Below are positions 24,804 through 32,553 of a stretch of DNA of 64,000 bases, in pieces. The notes beneath the pieces were generated by a model that saw only the letters and a program-made list of their open reading frames with translations, made no database searches and had not been told where the DNA came from. A program made the translations under genes and the position numbers. Within the stretch, counting starts at the first letter, position 1, and each line of letters opens with the position of its first letter. This stretch comes from Kitasatospora sp. CB01950 (GTDB lineage: Bacteria > Actinomycetota > Actinomycetes > Streptomycetales > Streptomycetaceae). The stretch is taken from positions 234,419-298,418 of the forward strand of contig NZ_LISX01000001.1 in NCBI RefSeq assembly GCF_001905465.1, read 5' to 3'.

Positions 24804-25091
24804 CAGGGACACTCCCAAGATTGGTCTCGGCTGTCGGCGATCTCGGGCGGGTGCGGTCCGGCCGCCCCCGCGCCAGAGGGGCGGTCCGCTGTTCGGACCG
24901 TCCCACCGCATCGTGACAGAAAGCCCGCCGCTGCGGGGGGTGTTCGGCAGCGCGTCTTCGCAGGTCGTGTCGGAATGGCCGGTCTCCGGCCGCTCCAGGC
25001 GTGGATCATGCCCCTCGAACGCCCCCGGGCGGGGGGGCGGACGGCGGCGCGTGGGGCGCGACCGCGGTGCGGGGCGCGGCCCTCGGACGGC

Positions 25092-25352
25092 TCAGATCCG
25101 GAAGGTTCTCATCCGCAGGGCCTCGCGCATCCGGCGTTCCTTGGTGCGTCTGGGCTGCACCCGGGCGCGCAGTTCGCGGGCCTCGGCCAGCTCGCGGAGG
25201 AACACGGCCCGGCGCCTGCGCCGTTCCGCGGCGGTTTCTTCCTCGGTCTCCGCGTCGGTCTCTTCGACGTTCTCTGACTCCGGACGGGACTCGTCTGTCG
25301 AGCCGGACCCGCCCGCGCCGGCGGTCGATGCCCGCGTCGGGTTGCTCTTCAT
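25092..25352 (-). CDS. Small charged protein of unknown function
   Basis: An 86-residue protein. The first half is acidic and Ser/Glu-rich (ESENVEETDAETEEET) and the second half very basic and helical (AAERRRRRAVFLRELAEARELRARVQ), a likely coiled coil. No domain is recognised. It stands divergent from upp with a 149-bp gap. The ATG at 25352 has only a weak GGAA upstream. Codon use fits its neighbours, so I accept it as a gene with moderate confidence. Confidence 0.6.
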   Translation of the reverse strand: MKSNPTRASTAGAGGSGSTDESRPESENVEETDAETEEETAAERRRRRAVFLRELAEARELRARVQPRRTKERRMREALRMRTFRI

Positions 25353-25488
25353 AGGTTCCGACTTTCCCAGATGTCACCCGCCGATACCACAGCGGTGCCC
25401 GGGAATCGGCGATTTCCACAGGTCTCCGGGCTGGTCACGGCGGGTCGTCGCGGAACGGGCGAAGTCGTACAGATGTGCCGACGGCCGT

Positions 25489-25494
25489 TATCGT
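25489..25494 (+). promoter_or_regulatory. -10 element of upp, leaderless type
   Basis: TATCGT ends 7 bases before the upp ATG, which has no Shine-Dalgarno sequence. Transcription starting 6-7 bases after the -10 would begin at the ATG itself. The -35 region (around 25465, TCGTAC) is poor. Confidence 0.5.
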
Positions 25495-25501
25495 CGTTGT
25501 C

Positions 25502-26137
25502 ATGCGTCTCCACGTCGTCGACCACCCGCTGGTCGCCCACAAGCTGTCCACCCTGCGCGACGAGCGCACGGACTCGCCGACCTTCCGGCGGCTCACCGAC
25601 GAGCTGGTGACCCTGCTCGCGTACGAGGCGACCAGGGACGTCCGGACCGAAACGGTCGAGATCACCACCCCGGTCGCCGTCACCCGGGGCACCCGGCTGT
25701 CCTACCCGCGCCCGCTGGTGGTGCCGATCCTGCGGGCCGGCCTCGGCATGCTCGACGGCATGACCCGGCTGCTGCCCACCGCCGAGGTCGGCTTCCTCGG
25801 CATGGTCCGCAACGAGGAGACCCTGGAGGCCTCCACGTACGCGACCCGGATGCCGGACGACCTCTCGGGCCGGCAGGTCTACGTCCTCGACCCGATGCTC
25901 GCCACCGGCGGCACGCTGGTCGCGGCGATCCGGATGCTGCTCGACCGCGGGGCGACCGACGTCACCGCCGTGGTGCTGCTCGTCTCGCCCGAGGGCATCG
26001 CCGTGATGGAGCGCGAGCTGGCCGGCCAGCCCGTCACCGTGGTGACCGCCGCCGTGGACGAGCGTCTCAACGAGAACGGCTACATCGTCCCGGGCCTGGG
26101 CGACGCCGGCGACCGCCTGTACGGCACCGCCGGCTGA
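25502..26137 (+). CDS. upp: Uracil phosphoribosyltransferase
   Basis: A 211-residue cytoplasmic enzyme of pyrimidine salvage (uracil + PRPP to UMP + PPi). The start [16 protein letters not shown], the segment [17 protein letters not shown], the PRPP loop [13 protein letters not shown] and the C-terminal uracil-binding [13 protein letters not shown] are all conserved, and the length is normal. The ATG at 25502 lies right after a -10 (TATCGT), suggesting a leaderless mRNA. A 20-bp terminator hairpin follows the stop. Confidence 0.97.
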   Translation: MRLHVVDHPLVAHKLSTLRDERTDSPTFRRLTDELVTLLAYEATRDVRTETVEITTPVAVTRGTRLSYPRPLVVPILRAGLGMLDGMTRLLPTAEVGFLGMVRNEETLEASTYATRMPDDLSGRQVYVLDPMLATGGTLVAAIRMLLDRGATDVTAVVLLVSPEGIAVMERELAGQPVTVVTAAVDERLNENGYIVPGLGDAGDRLYGTAG

Positions 26138-26154
26138 TTCCGCCCGCTCGACGG

Positions 26155-26202
26155 AGAGCGATCCGGCCGGAGACGGGCTTCTGTCTCCGGCCGGATCGCT
26201 CT
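26155..26202 (+). terminator. Intrinsic terminator between upp and the LytR_C gene
   Basis: A 20-bp perfect stem (AGAGCGATCCGGCCGGAGAC at 26155-26174, complement at 26183-26202) with an 8-nt loop, followed by GTTCTG. It serves upp and can also serve the convergent gene, which ends at 26225. Confidence 0.88.
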
Positions 26203-26224
26203 GTTCTGCGTCTCAGGACAGGCC

Positions 26225-26899
26225 CTAGCAGTGGCCGGACTCGGGGTTCGGCGAGGGCTTGGTGAGTTCGGCCAGGGTGGCCGAGGCCTGGTTCGGGTCG
26301 GCGAGGGCGGTGAAGGCGTCGCCGATGACGAAGTCGACGGTGGCGTCGGAGCGGTCGTCCTGGGTGCTGGTGCCGGAGGCGACCTGGGAGACCAGCAGGG
26401 TGGCCGCGCCCAGTCCGCCGGGGCCGCTCAGCACCTGGGCGGTGCCGGTGACCTTCTTGTCCAGCGCGGACGGCGCGTTGCCGACCTTGCCGACCTGGAA
26501 GCCGCGCTTCTTCAGTTCGTCGGCGGTCCGGGCCGCGAGGCCGGACTTGTCGGTGGCGTTGTAGACGTTGACCGTGACGTTTCCGGGCTGCGGGACGGCG
26601 GTGTTGCTCGGGGCGGCCCCGGGGGCGGCCGATTCCGCGGCGGACGGGGAGCCCTCCGGGGCGGCCAGCGGCTTGCCGGACGGCGAGGCGCAGGCCTGCG
26701 CGGCGGCGTTCTTGTTCTTGCCGGTGAAGACGTCGTAGAGCTGGACGCCGCCGACCGAGACCAGGCCGAGGGCGAGGACGCCGCCGACGGCGATGACGAC
26801 CTTGCGGCCGCGACGCGGGGGACGCCCGAGACGGGGGTAACTGTTGCCGGTGACCCGGTACTGCTTCCCCTTCAACCCCCGGGGAGTCAACATGCTCAT
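26225..26899 (-). CDS. LytR C-terminal domain membrane protein
   Basis: A 224-residue protein. A basic cytoplasmic start and one TM (about 34-54, VVIAVGGVLALGLVSVGGVQL) are followed by an Ala/Pro/Ser linker. A LytR_C domain covers about 105-195, opening VTVNVYNATDKSGLAARTADELKKRGF and ending near DFVIGDAF. The domain also occurs at the C-terminus of LCP wall-glycopolymer ligases; here it stands alone. The ATG at 26899 has GGGGAG 7 bases upstream, better than the one at 26914. It is probably an envelope protein; the partner is unknown. Confidence 0.85.
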   Translation of the reverse strand: MSMLTPRGLKGKQYRVTGNSYPRLGRPPRRGRKVVIAVGGVLALGLVSVGGVQLYDVFTGKNKNAAAQACASPSGKPLAAPEGSPSAAESAAPGAAPSNTAVPQPGNVTVNVYNATDKSGLAARTADELKKRGFQVGKVGNAPSALDKKVTGTAQVLSGPGGLGAATLLVSQVASGTSTQDDRSDATVDFVIGDAFTALADPNQASATLAELTKPSPNPESGHC

Positions 26900-27107
26900 G
26901 GTCTGTCTCCCCATAGGTGCCAGGGTGGGGTGCCGGTGACCGCGGTGCGGCCGTGGAAAAAGGCCGCGTGAACCGCGGTCGTCAGCAGCAGATTAATCCG
27001 ACAACAGCGGTACAGGTACTGGATGATCATCATCCGGGGGACGACGGCACTCGAAAGGACGTACCGACACCGACCATCGGTTGCAGCCGACGGCGGGTGG
27101 CGGTGCG

Positions 27108-27404
27108 TCAGTCCATTTCGAGGACCCGGGCGTGCAGAACCTGCCGCTGCTGGAGCGCGGCCCGCACGGCACGGTGCAGCCCGTCCTCCAGGTAGAGGTC
27201 ACCGCGCCACTTCACCACGTGGGCAAAGAGGTCCCCGTAGAAGGTGGAGTCCTCCGCGAGGAGGGTTTCCAGGTCCAACTGGCCCTTGGTGGTCACCAAC
27301 TGGTCGAGCCGCACCGGACGCGGCGCGACGTCCGCCCACTGGCGGGTGCTGGTCCGGCCGTGATCCGGGTACGGCCGCCCGTTACCGATGCGCTTGAAGA
27401 TCAC
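27108..27404 (-). CDS. Conserved actinobacterial protein, VapB-antitoxin-like annotation
   Basis: A 98-residue soluble protein, MIFKRIGNGRPYPDHGR at the start and FYGDLFAHVVKWRGDLYLEDGLHRAVRAALQ in the second half. The last segment resembles the ParB/Srx DGxHR signature. I recall very close relatives in most Streptomyces, labelled as a type II antitoxin of the VapB family, but there is no toxin gene beside it, so that label is doubtful. The GTG at 27404 has no strong SD. Confidence 0.7.
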   Translation of the reverse strand: MIFKRIGNGRPYPDHGRTSTRQWADVAPRPVRLDQLVTTKGQLDLETLLAEDSTFYGDLFAHVVKWRGDLYLEDGLHRAVRAALQQRQVLHARVLEMD

Positions 27405-27480
27405 ACGGAAAGCCTACCGTTTGGGGCATGGCGGGCGCAGCAAGCGGGACCAACGCTGCGTGACTTTCCCCTTCGGGCGC

Positions 27481-28644
27481 TCAGCGCAGTGCGGCTCCGA
27501 TCCGGTCGAGAGAGGCGAGCCGCATCAGGCCGTAGTTGTAGAACTCGACCTCGGGGACGCCGAGTTCGCGCAGGGTGGTGATCTTGGCGGCGAGGTTGGC
27601 GGCGCTGTCGCAGTCGGAGGACATCGGGCGGAGGATGACGGCCATGTCCTGGGGGCGGACGCCGTGCAGGGCGAAGGCGGCGACCTTTTCGCGGACGGCC
27701 TCGGGGGTTTTGGCGTAGCCGAGGGTCTCGATCCGGTGGGCGGCGCCGGCGAGGGCGGGGAGGTCGATGCCGGAGAGCCAGCCGGTGCCGGGGCCGCCGC
27801 CGTCCATGAAGGTGAGGCGCATGCCGTGGGTGGCGGCGGTGGCGGCGAGTTCGGCGGCGAGCGTGGTGACGGTGCGGGCGCTCGCGTCGACGTAGGCGGC
27901 GAGGGCGCCGTCGGCGAGTCCGTCGAGCCGGACGGGCGTGAGGGCGCGGGTCTCGTCGGCGAGGCGGGCGCGCAGTTCGGTGCGGACGGTGTCGCGGACG
28001 TGCTCGGCGGGGATGCCCGCGGCGGTGGCGGCGGCCAGGCAGTGCGGGCAGAAGCAGATCGACAGCAGGGCTTCGGTGACGGGGCCGAGCTGCTCGAAGT
28101 AGCGCTCGTGGTGGTAGCCGTGGGCCAGGCCGTGGAAGTGCAGCGACTCGGCGCGGATCGCGTCCACGCCGTAGCGGGCGAGTTCCTCCACCAGGGTGTG
28201 GCAGTACGCGCGGACCTCGGGGTTGGCGGGGCAGAGCTCGGTGAGGTGGCGGTCGCCGAAGGCGTTGGCGGGGGCGCAGTCGGGGTGGGCGAAGCCGAGC
28301 CGGTCGTTGTGGCAGAAGACCGTCCAGGCGTGCAGTTTGAGGCCGCGGCGGCGGGTCTCCTCGGCGGCCTCGGCGAACGGGTCGCGGTCGCCGATCGCGG
28401 TGGAGGGCAGCGGGGCGAGGCGGCGGCCGGCCCAGCGGGCGGGGTCGGGGCGGAAGTAGGCGGCGCCGGGTTCGAGGTAGCGGACCACACGGTGCGGGTT
28501 GTGCGGGAAGACGTCGCGGGCGGCGTGGTAGACGGAGGCCAGCGTGACTCCTCCGACGCCGGCCCGGTCGGTAAGGTTGCCGAAGAAGGTGTCGGCCCCT
28601 TCGTCGAGCAGGTCGGTGGCGAAGGCGAGGACGGACGTCTCCAC
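27481..28644 (-). CDS. Uncharacterised TIM-barrel-like protein with cysteine motifs
   Basis: A 387-residue cytoplasmic protein. It reads like a glycoside-hydrolase-type barrel: LKLHAWTVFCHNDRLG, VDAIRAESLHFHGLAHGY, MRLTFMDGGGPGTGW and VEFYNYGLMR resemble strand ends rich in His, Glu and Asp. CFCPHC (in ICFCPHCLAA) and FAHPDCAP could bind metal. I cannot name the family or substrate. The GTG at 28644 has GGAG upstream. It is divergent from the arylformamidase-like hydrolase with under 100 bp between them, which may mean co-regulation. Confidence 0.7.
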   Translation of the reverse strand: METSVLAFATDLLDEGADTFFGNLTDRAGVGGVTLASVYHAARDVFPHNPHRVVRYLEPGAAYFRPDPARWAGRRLAPLPSTAIGDRDPFAEAAEETRRRGLKLHAWTVFCHNDRLGFAHPDCAPANAFGDRHLTELCPANPEVRAYCHTLVEELARYGVDAIRAESLHFHGLAHGYHHERYFEQLGPVTEALLSICFCPHCLAAATAAGIPAEHVRDTVRTELRARLADETRALTPVRLDGLADGALAAYVDASARTVTTLAAELAATAATHGMRLTFMDGGGPGTGWLSGIDLPALAGAAHRIETLGYAKTPEAVREKVAAFALHGVRPQDMAVILRPMSSDCDSAANLAAKITTLRELGVPEVEFYNYGLMRLASLDRIGAALR

Positions 28645-28739
28645 GGGGCAACTCCGGAGAAGGAAGTACGGGGAGTGACCACGCTAACCGGGGCCTCCCG
28701 TATTGGTCTATACCTGGTTGGGTGAGGGGAGTGGCAGGG

Positions 28740-29576
28740 GTGGCGGTCTACCGGGGCTTCGACCAGCAGGAACTCGATCGGGAGTACTCGCCGAGCAGCC
28801 GGGTGGCGGACTTCGGCGCGGAACTCGCCGCGTACGCCCGGGAGAGCGGGCGGGCCCTGCGGGAGGTGCCCGGACACCGGGAGCTGCGGTACGGGGCGGC
28901 CGGGCCGGAGCTGATCGACTTCTTCCCCGCGCTGCCGGGCGCGCCGCTGCACGTCTTCGTGCACGGCGGCTACTGGCAGGAGCTCGGCAAGGAGGACTCG
29001 CTCTTCCCCGCGCTGGACTTCGTCGCCCGGGGCACCGCGTACGCCGCCGTCGGCTACGGGCTGGCGCCGGCCTGGACGGTGGAGCAGATCGCCGGGCAGG
29101 TCACCGAGGCGGTGGTGTGGCTGGTCGAGCACGCCGCCGAGCTGGGCGTGGACCCGGAGCGGATCGTGCTCAGCGGCAGTTCGGCCGGCGCGCACCTGGC
29201 GGCCACCGCGCTGCTGGACGGGCGGCTGCGCGGGCGGATCGCCGGGGCGGCGCTGCTCAGCGGGGTGTACGACCTGGAGCCGGTGGCGCTCAGCTACATC
29301 AACGAGCCGCTCGGCCTGGACGCCGAGCGGGCCCGCCGGCTCAGCCCGCTGTTCGCGGACCTGTCGGCGCTGCCGCCGCTGGTGGTGGCGCTCGGCGAGT
29401 ACGAGACCGGCGAGTTCGCCCGCCAGCAGGCCGAGTTCGCGCACGCCGCCCGGGACGCCGGGGTGCCGGTGCGCGAGCTGCTGATCGGCGGCCGCAACCA
29501 CTTCGACCTGGTCTTCGACCTCGGCCGGACCGACACGGTGCTCGGCGCGGCCGCCGAGGCGCCGGGTCGCGGCTGA
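28740..29576 (+). CDS. Alpha/beta hydrolase, kynurenine formamidase-like
   Basis: A 278-residue hydrolase. FVHGGYWQELGK is the HGGxW oxyanion motif, VLSGSSAGAHLA holds the nucleophilic Ser, and the end GGRNHFDLVFDLG carries the catalytic His. The N-terminus YRGFDQQELDREYSPSSRV is typical of arylformamidase (KynB-type) relatives of tryptophan breakdown. No other kynurenine gene is nearby, so the substrate is not certain. Three in-frame GTGs precede it; I chose 28740 because AGGGGAG lies about 8 bases upstream. GTG 28722 would add 6 residues. Confidence 0.8.
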   Translation: MAVYRGFDQQELDREYSPSSRVADFGAELAAYARESGRALREVPGHRELRYGAAGPELIDFFPALPGAPLHVFVHGGYWQELGKEDSLFPALDFVARGTAYAAVGYGLAPAWTVEQIAGQVTEAVVWLVEHAAELGVDPERIVLSGSSAGAHLAATALLDGRLRGRIAGAALLSGVYDLEPVALSYINEPLGLDAERARRLSPLFADLSALPPLVVALGEYETGEFARQQAEFAHAARDAGVPVRELLIGGRNHFDLVFDLGRTDTVLGAAAEAPGRG

Positions 29577-29625
29577 CGCTCCGTAGACTGCCCGCGGTAC
29601 CCCGCACAGCTGAGAGAGGACGCCG

Positions 29626-30147
29626 ATGACCGGCCGCATCCCGCTTCCGTACGACTTCCTGCCGCCGGTGCCGAGGTTCGAGCTGCACAGCGCGGACCTG
29701 GTGAACGGGGCGACCATGCCGGAGGCGCACGTGTACGCGGCGGGGAACCTCTCGCCGCAGCTGTCCTGGCAGGGCTTCCCGGCGGGCACCCGGTCGTTCG
29801 CGGTGACCTGCTACGACCCGGACGCGCCGACCGGGGCCGGCTGGTGGCACTGGCTGGCCGTCGACCTGCCGGCCGGCACCACCGAACTGCCGCGCGGCGC
29901 GGGCGCGGAGGACGGCACGCTGCCCGGCGGGGCGTTCCACGTCCGCACCGACTTCCCCGGCCACCGGTACGACGGCGCGGCGCCGCCGCCCGGGCCGGCG
30001 CACCGCTACGTGTTCGTGGTGCACGCCCTGGACGTGGAGCGCCTCGGCGTGGACCGCGACACCCCCGCGGCGCAGGTCGGCTTCGCGCTGACCGCGCACG
30101 CGCTGGGCCGGGCGCTGCTCACCGTGGAGTACAAGTCCGGGTCGTGA
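29626..30147 (+). CDS. YbhB/YbcL-family (PEBP-like) protein
   Basis: A 173-residue Raf-kinase-inhibitor-like protein. NLSPQLSW, the anion pocket YDPDAPTGAGWWHW, LPGGAFHVRTDFPGHRYDGAAPPPG and HRYVFVVHALD are the conserved blocks. GAGAGGA precedes the ATG at 29626, and TAGACT at 29584 is a plausible -10. Bacterial members bind small anionic ligands; their role is unclear. Confidence 0.93.
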   Translation: MTGRIPLPYDFLPPVPRFELHSADLVNGATMPEAHVYAAGNLSPQLSWQGFPAGTRSFAVTCYDPDAPTGAGWWHWLAVDLPAGTTELPRGAGAEDGTLPGGAFHVRTDFPGHRYDGAAPPPGPAHRYVFVVHALDVERLGVDRDTPAAQVGFALTAHALGRALLTVEYKSGS

Positions 30148-30154
30148 CGGTCCC

Positions 30155-30649
30155 TCAGGCCAGGATCTGGCGGAGGAAGGCCTCCAGGTTGGCGACCGTC
30201 CGGGCGATCTGGTCCTCCGGCGGGAGGGATTCGTCCGGGCGGCTGACCGTCGCCGGGCGGCGGATGCCGCGGACGTACAGCGAGCAGGCCAGGTCGGCGC
30301 AGATGTAGGTGCCGACCGAGTTGCCCTCGCGGCCGCGGACGCCGGCCCGGGGCGCGGTCAGCAGCGAGACGCCGCTGCCCTGGTGGGCGGTGATGCAGAG
30401 CGAGCAGACGTTGGTGCGGGTGAGGCTGCGCCGGACGTTCGGGGAGCGGAGCGTGACGCCGACCAGGTCTCCGTCGAGTGCGGAGACCAGGTAGGCCCGG
30501 TCGGGCGCGCCGAGGTCGCGCCAGCCGAGGAAGTCCAGGTCGTCCCAGCGCTGTTCGGCCAGTTCGCGCGGGACGGGCAGGCGCTTGGCCTCGCCCTTCG
30601 AGCAGTTGACGAAGGACGCACGGATCTCGGGCTCGCTCAGGGCACGCAT
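30155..30649 (-). CDS. FBP-domain protein (EF-G-binding, treble-clef zinc finger)
   Basis: A 164-residue protein. MRALSEPEIRASFVNCSKGEAKRL opens the FBP domain. RTNVCSLCITAHQG and GTYICADLACSLYVRG supply the four cysteines of the treble-clef zinc site. The related fusidic acid resistance proteins (FusB type) bind elongation factor G. Stand-alone FBP proteins are common in actinomycetes without proven resistance. The ATG at 30649 is followed by a normal-length domain. Confidence 0.87.
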   Translation of the reverse strand: MRALSEPEIRASFVNCSKGEAKRLPVPRELAEQRWDDLDFLGWRDLGAPDRAYLVSALDGDLVGVTLRSPNVRRSLTRTNVCSLCITAHQGSGVSLLTAPRAGVRGREGNSVGTYICADLACSLYVRGIRRPATVSRPDESLPPEDQIARTVANLEAFLRQILA

Positions 30650-30703
30650 GGGCCAGACGCTAGTCGACGCCGCCCGGGCGTGTCGTCCGGTTTTTGGCCG
30701 GTA

Positions 30704-31288
30704 TCAGCTCTTGGCGGCCTTCGCGGCGCGCTTGGCCTCCTGCTTGGTGGCGCGGACCTTCAGCAGCGACTCGGGGCCGGTGATGTCGGCGACTGAGCGG
30801 TGGCTGCCCTCCTCGCCGTACGCGCCGGCCGCCTCGCGCCAGCCGGGCGGGCGGACGCCGTACTGCTTGCCGAGCAGGGCGAGGAAGATCTGCGCCTTCT
30901 GGGCGCCGAAGCCGGGCAGGTCCTTCAGGCGGGCCAGCAGGTCCTTGCCGGTGGGGGCGTCGCGCCAGACCGCCTCGGCGTCGCCGTCGTAGTGCTCGAC
31001 CAGGTGGGCGCAGAGCTGCTGGACGCGCTTGGCCATCGAGCCGGGGTAGCGGTGCACGGCGGGCTTCTCGGCGAACAGCGCGGCGAACGCCTCCGGGTCG
31101 GCGGCGGCGATGGCGTGCGCGTCCAGGTCGTCCGCGCCCAGCCGCTGGGCGATCACCCAGGGGCCGCTGAACGCCTTCTCCATGGGGACTTGCTGGTCCA
31201 GCAGCATGCCCGTGAGCGCGGCGAGCGGGCTGCGGCCGAGCAGGGCGTCGGCGTCGTCCTGCTGGGCGAGGTGCACGGTGACGGCCAT
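30704..31288 (-). CDS. HhH-GPD-type base excision repair protein
   Basis: A 194-residue protein opening MAVTVHLAQQDDADALLGRSPLAALTGMLLDQQVPMEKAF. The helix-hairpin-helix LKDLPGFGAQKAQIFLALLGKQYGV is followed by a basic Lys/Ala tail (RATKQEAKRAAKAAKS). I recall this family as HhH-GPD DNA glycosylases of actinobacteria; the usual Asp of the GPD loop is not clear here. GGAG lies 8 bases before the ATG at 31288. The longer frame to 31942 is antisense to the next gene and is rejected. Confidence 0.82.
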   Translation of the reverse strand: MAVTVHLAQQDDADALLGRSPLAALTGMLLDQQVPMEKAFSGPWVIAQRLGADDLDAHAIAAADPEAFAALFAEKPAVHRYPGSMAKRVQQLCAHLVEHYDGDAEAVWRDAPTGKDLLARLKDLPGFGAQKAQIFLALLGKQYGVRPPGWREAAGAYGEEGSHRSVADITGPESLLKVRATKQEAKRAAKAAKS

Positions 31289-31383
31289 GGCGGGCTCCAG
31301 GTGGTCGGGGCTCCCATCCTGGCAGCCGCGGTTCGGCGGCGCGTCCCACAACACACCGCCGGTGGGCGGGCCACACTGGGGGG

Positions 31384-31893
31384 ATGACCCAACAGCGGCG
31401 GTTGATCGTGCTGCGGCACGCCAAGGCGGACTGGCCGGACGTCCCGGACGAGTTGCGCCCGCTGGCCGAGCGCGGCCGGGCCGACGCGGCGGCGGCCGGG
31501 CGCTGGCTGGCCGCGCACGCGCTGGTGCCGGACCGGGTGCTGTGCTCGACGGCGGTGCGGACGCGGCAGACCTGGGAGTTGGCGGAGCCGGCCCTCGGGG
31601 GTACGCCCGAACTCGTCCTGGAGCCGCGGGCGTACCGGGCGGGTGCGGACGAACTGCTCGGGCTGGTACGGGAGTTGCCGCCGATGGTGCGGACGGTGCT
31701 GCTGGTCGGGCACCGGCCGGAGGTGCAGGAGCTGGTGCTGGAGCTGGCCGGGGAGCGGGAGAGCGAGCCGTTGCGGCGGGTGCGGGAGAAGTTCTCCACG
31801 GCCGGCATCGCGGTTCTGGAGGTGCCCGGGGAGTGGAGTCAACTCGGTCCGGGAAGTGCCGAGTTGACCGAGTTTGCGGTGCCGCGTGGCTGA
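31384..31893 (+). CDS. SixA-type histidine phosphatase
   Basis: A 169-residue phosphoglycerate-mutase-fold enzyme. LIVLRHAKADWPD carries the RHA(K) catalytic motif, CSTAVRTRQTWE the second Arg, and VLLVGHRPEVQEL the second His. The short length and RHAK mark the SixA type, which removes phosphate from histidine phosphotransfer domains. GGGGGG just before the ATG serves as SD. Confidence 0.9.
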   Translation: MTQQRRLIVLRHAKADWPDVPDELRPLAERGRADAAAAGRWLAAHALVPDRVLCSTAVRTRQTWELAEPALGGTPELVLEPRAYRAGADELLGLVRELPPMVRTVLLVGHRPEVQELVLELAGERESEPLRRVREKFSTAGIAVLEVPGEWSQLGPGSAELTEFAVPRG

Positions 31894-31919
31894 CTTGTCG
31901 GGCGTGATAGGGATGGGGC

Positions 31920-32519
31920 ATGCGCTTCGACTCCGTGCCCAAGCCGCCCGCCGTGGCCGTCCGCCCGCAGGACGGGCGCGGCTATCCGGTGCCCGCGATC
32001 ACCCCGTGGGAGGGCGATGCCCCGCAGTTCGGGCTGACCGACTACGAGCGGTCCGCCGCCTGTGCGCGGGAGCGGCTGTGCTCGGTGTGCAACACGCTGA
32101 TGCCGCGGGGCCCGGTGTGGCGGGTGGTCGGCGGGGAGGAGGCGGCCGCGATCGGCGAGGCGCTGGCGGCCGGGCTCCCGTACCGGAACATGGCGCCGAC
32201 CATGGAGGCTCCCGGGCACCGGGCGTGCATGCTGTACGCCACGATGGTCTGTCCGTACCTGGGGCGGCCGAACGCCCGCCGCCACGTGACGGCCGACCGG
32301 GCGGAGGCCCCGGACGACCTGACCGCGCACGTGGTGCGCGGGGCCGCCCGGGGCGAGCTGGGCGCCGTGGTGGGCTTCGCGGACTACGAGTTCGCGATCA
32401 CCCCGAGCCGGGTGCTGTTCCGTTTCATCGACCCGGTGGAGTGGCTCCCGTACGACGTCGCCGACGAGCAACTCCCGCATTTGCAGGAGGAGTTGAAGCG
32501 GGAAGATCAGCCGCGGTAG
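31920..32519 (+). CDS. Cysteine-containing protein of unknown function
   Basis: A 199-residue cytoplasmic protein. It contains CARERLCSVC, HRACMLYATMVCPYL and the C-terminal EFAITPSRVLFRFIDPVEWL. The four clustered cysteines (CxxC plus C-x8-C) could bind zinc. I recall similar short proteins as hypothetical in Streptomyces. AGGGATGGGG precedes the ATG at 31920. Its last codons lie in a 28-bp tandem duplication whose second copy ends the convergent lipoprotein gene, so the C-terminal REDQPR is probably recent. Confidence 0.75.
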   Translation: MRFDSVPKPPAVAVRPQDGRGYPVPAITPWEGDAPQFGLTDYERSAACARERLCSVCNTLMPRGPVWRVVGGEEAAAIGEALAAGLPYRNMAPTMEAPGHRACMLYATMVCPYLGRPNARRHVTADRAEAPDDLTAHVVRGAARGELGAVVGFADYEFAITPSRVLFRFIDPVEWLPYDVADEQLPHLQEELKREDQPR

Positions 32520-32553
32520 GCGGGCGCGGGAAGGTCAGCCGCGGTAGGCGGGC
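32499..32553. repeat. 28-bp tandem duplication covering two convergent gene ends
   Basis: Copies at 32499-32525 and 32527-32553 match at 26 of 27 positions (AAGATCAG versus AAGGTCAG). The first holds the TAG of the plus-strand gene and the second the TGA of the minus-strand lipoprotein gene. The duplicated sequence encodes the lipoprotein C-terminus (LPAYRG) on the minus strand. Confidence 0.85.

Noticed and set aside
27108-27404. Type II toxin-antitoxin module
   Set aside because: Relatives are labelled VapB-like, but no toxin gene lies next to it and the sequence looks more like a ParB/Srx remnant.
30704-31942. 412-residue fusion of the HhH protein with an upstream domain
   Set aside because: The extra N-terminal part is antisense to the SixA-type gene and a good SD precedes the internal ATG at 31288.
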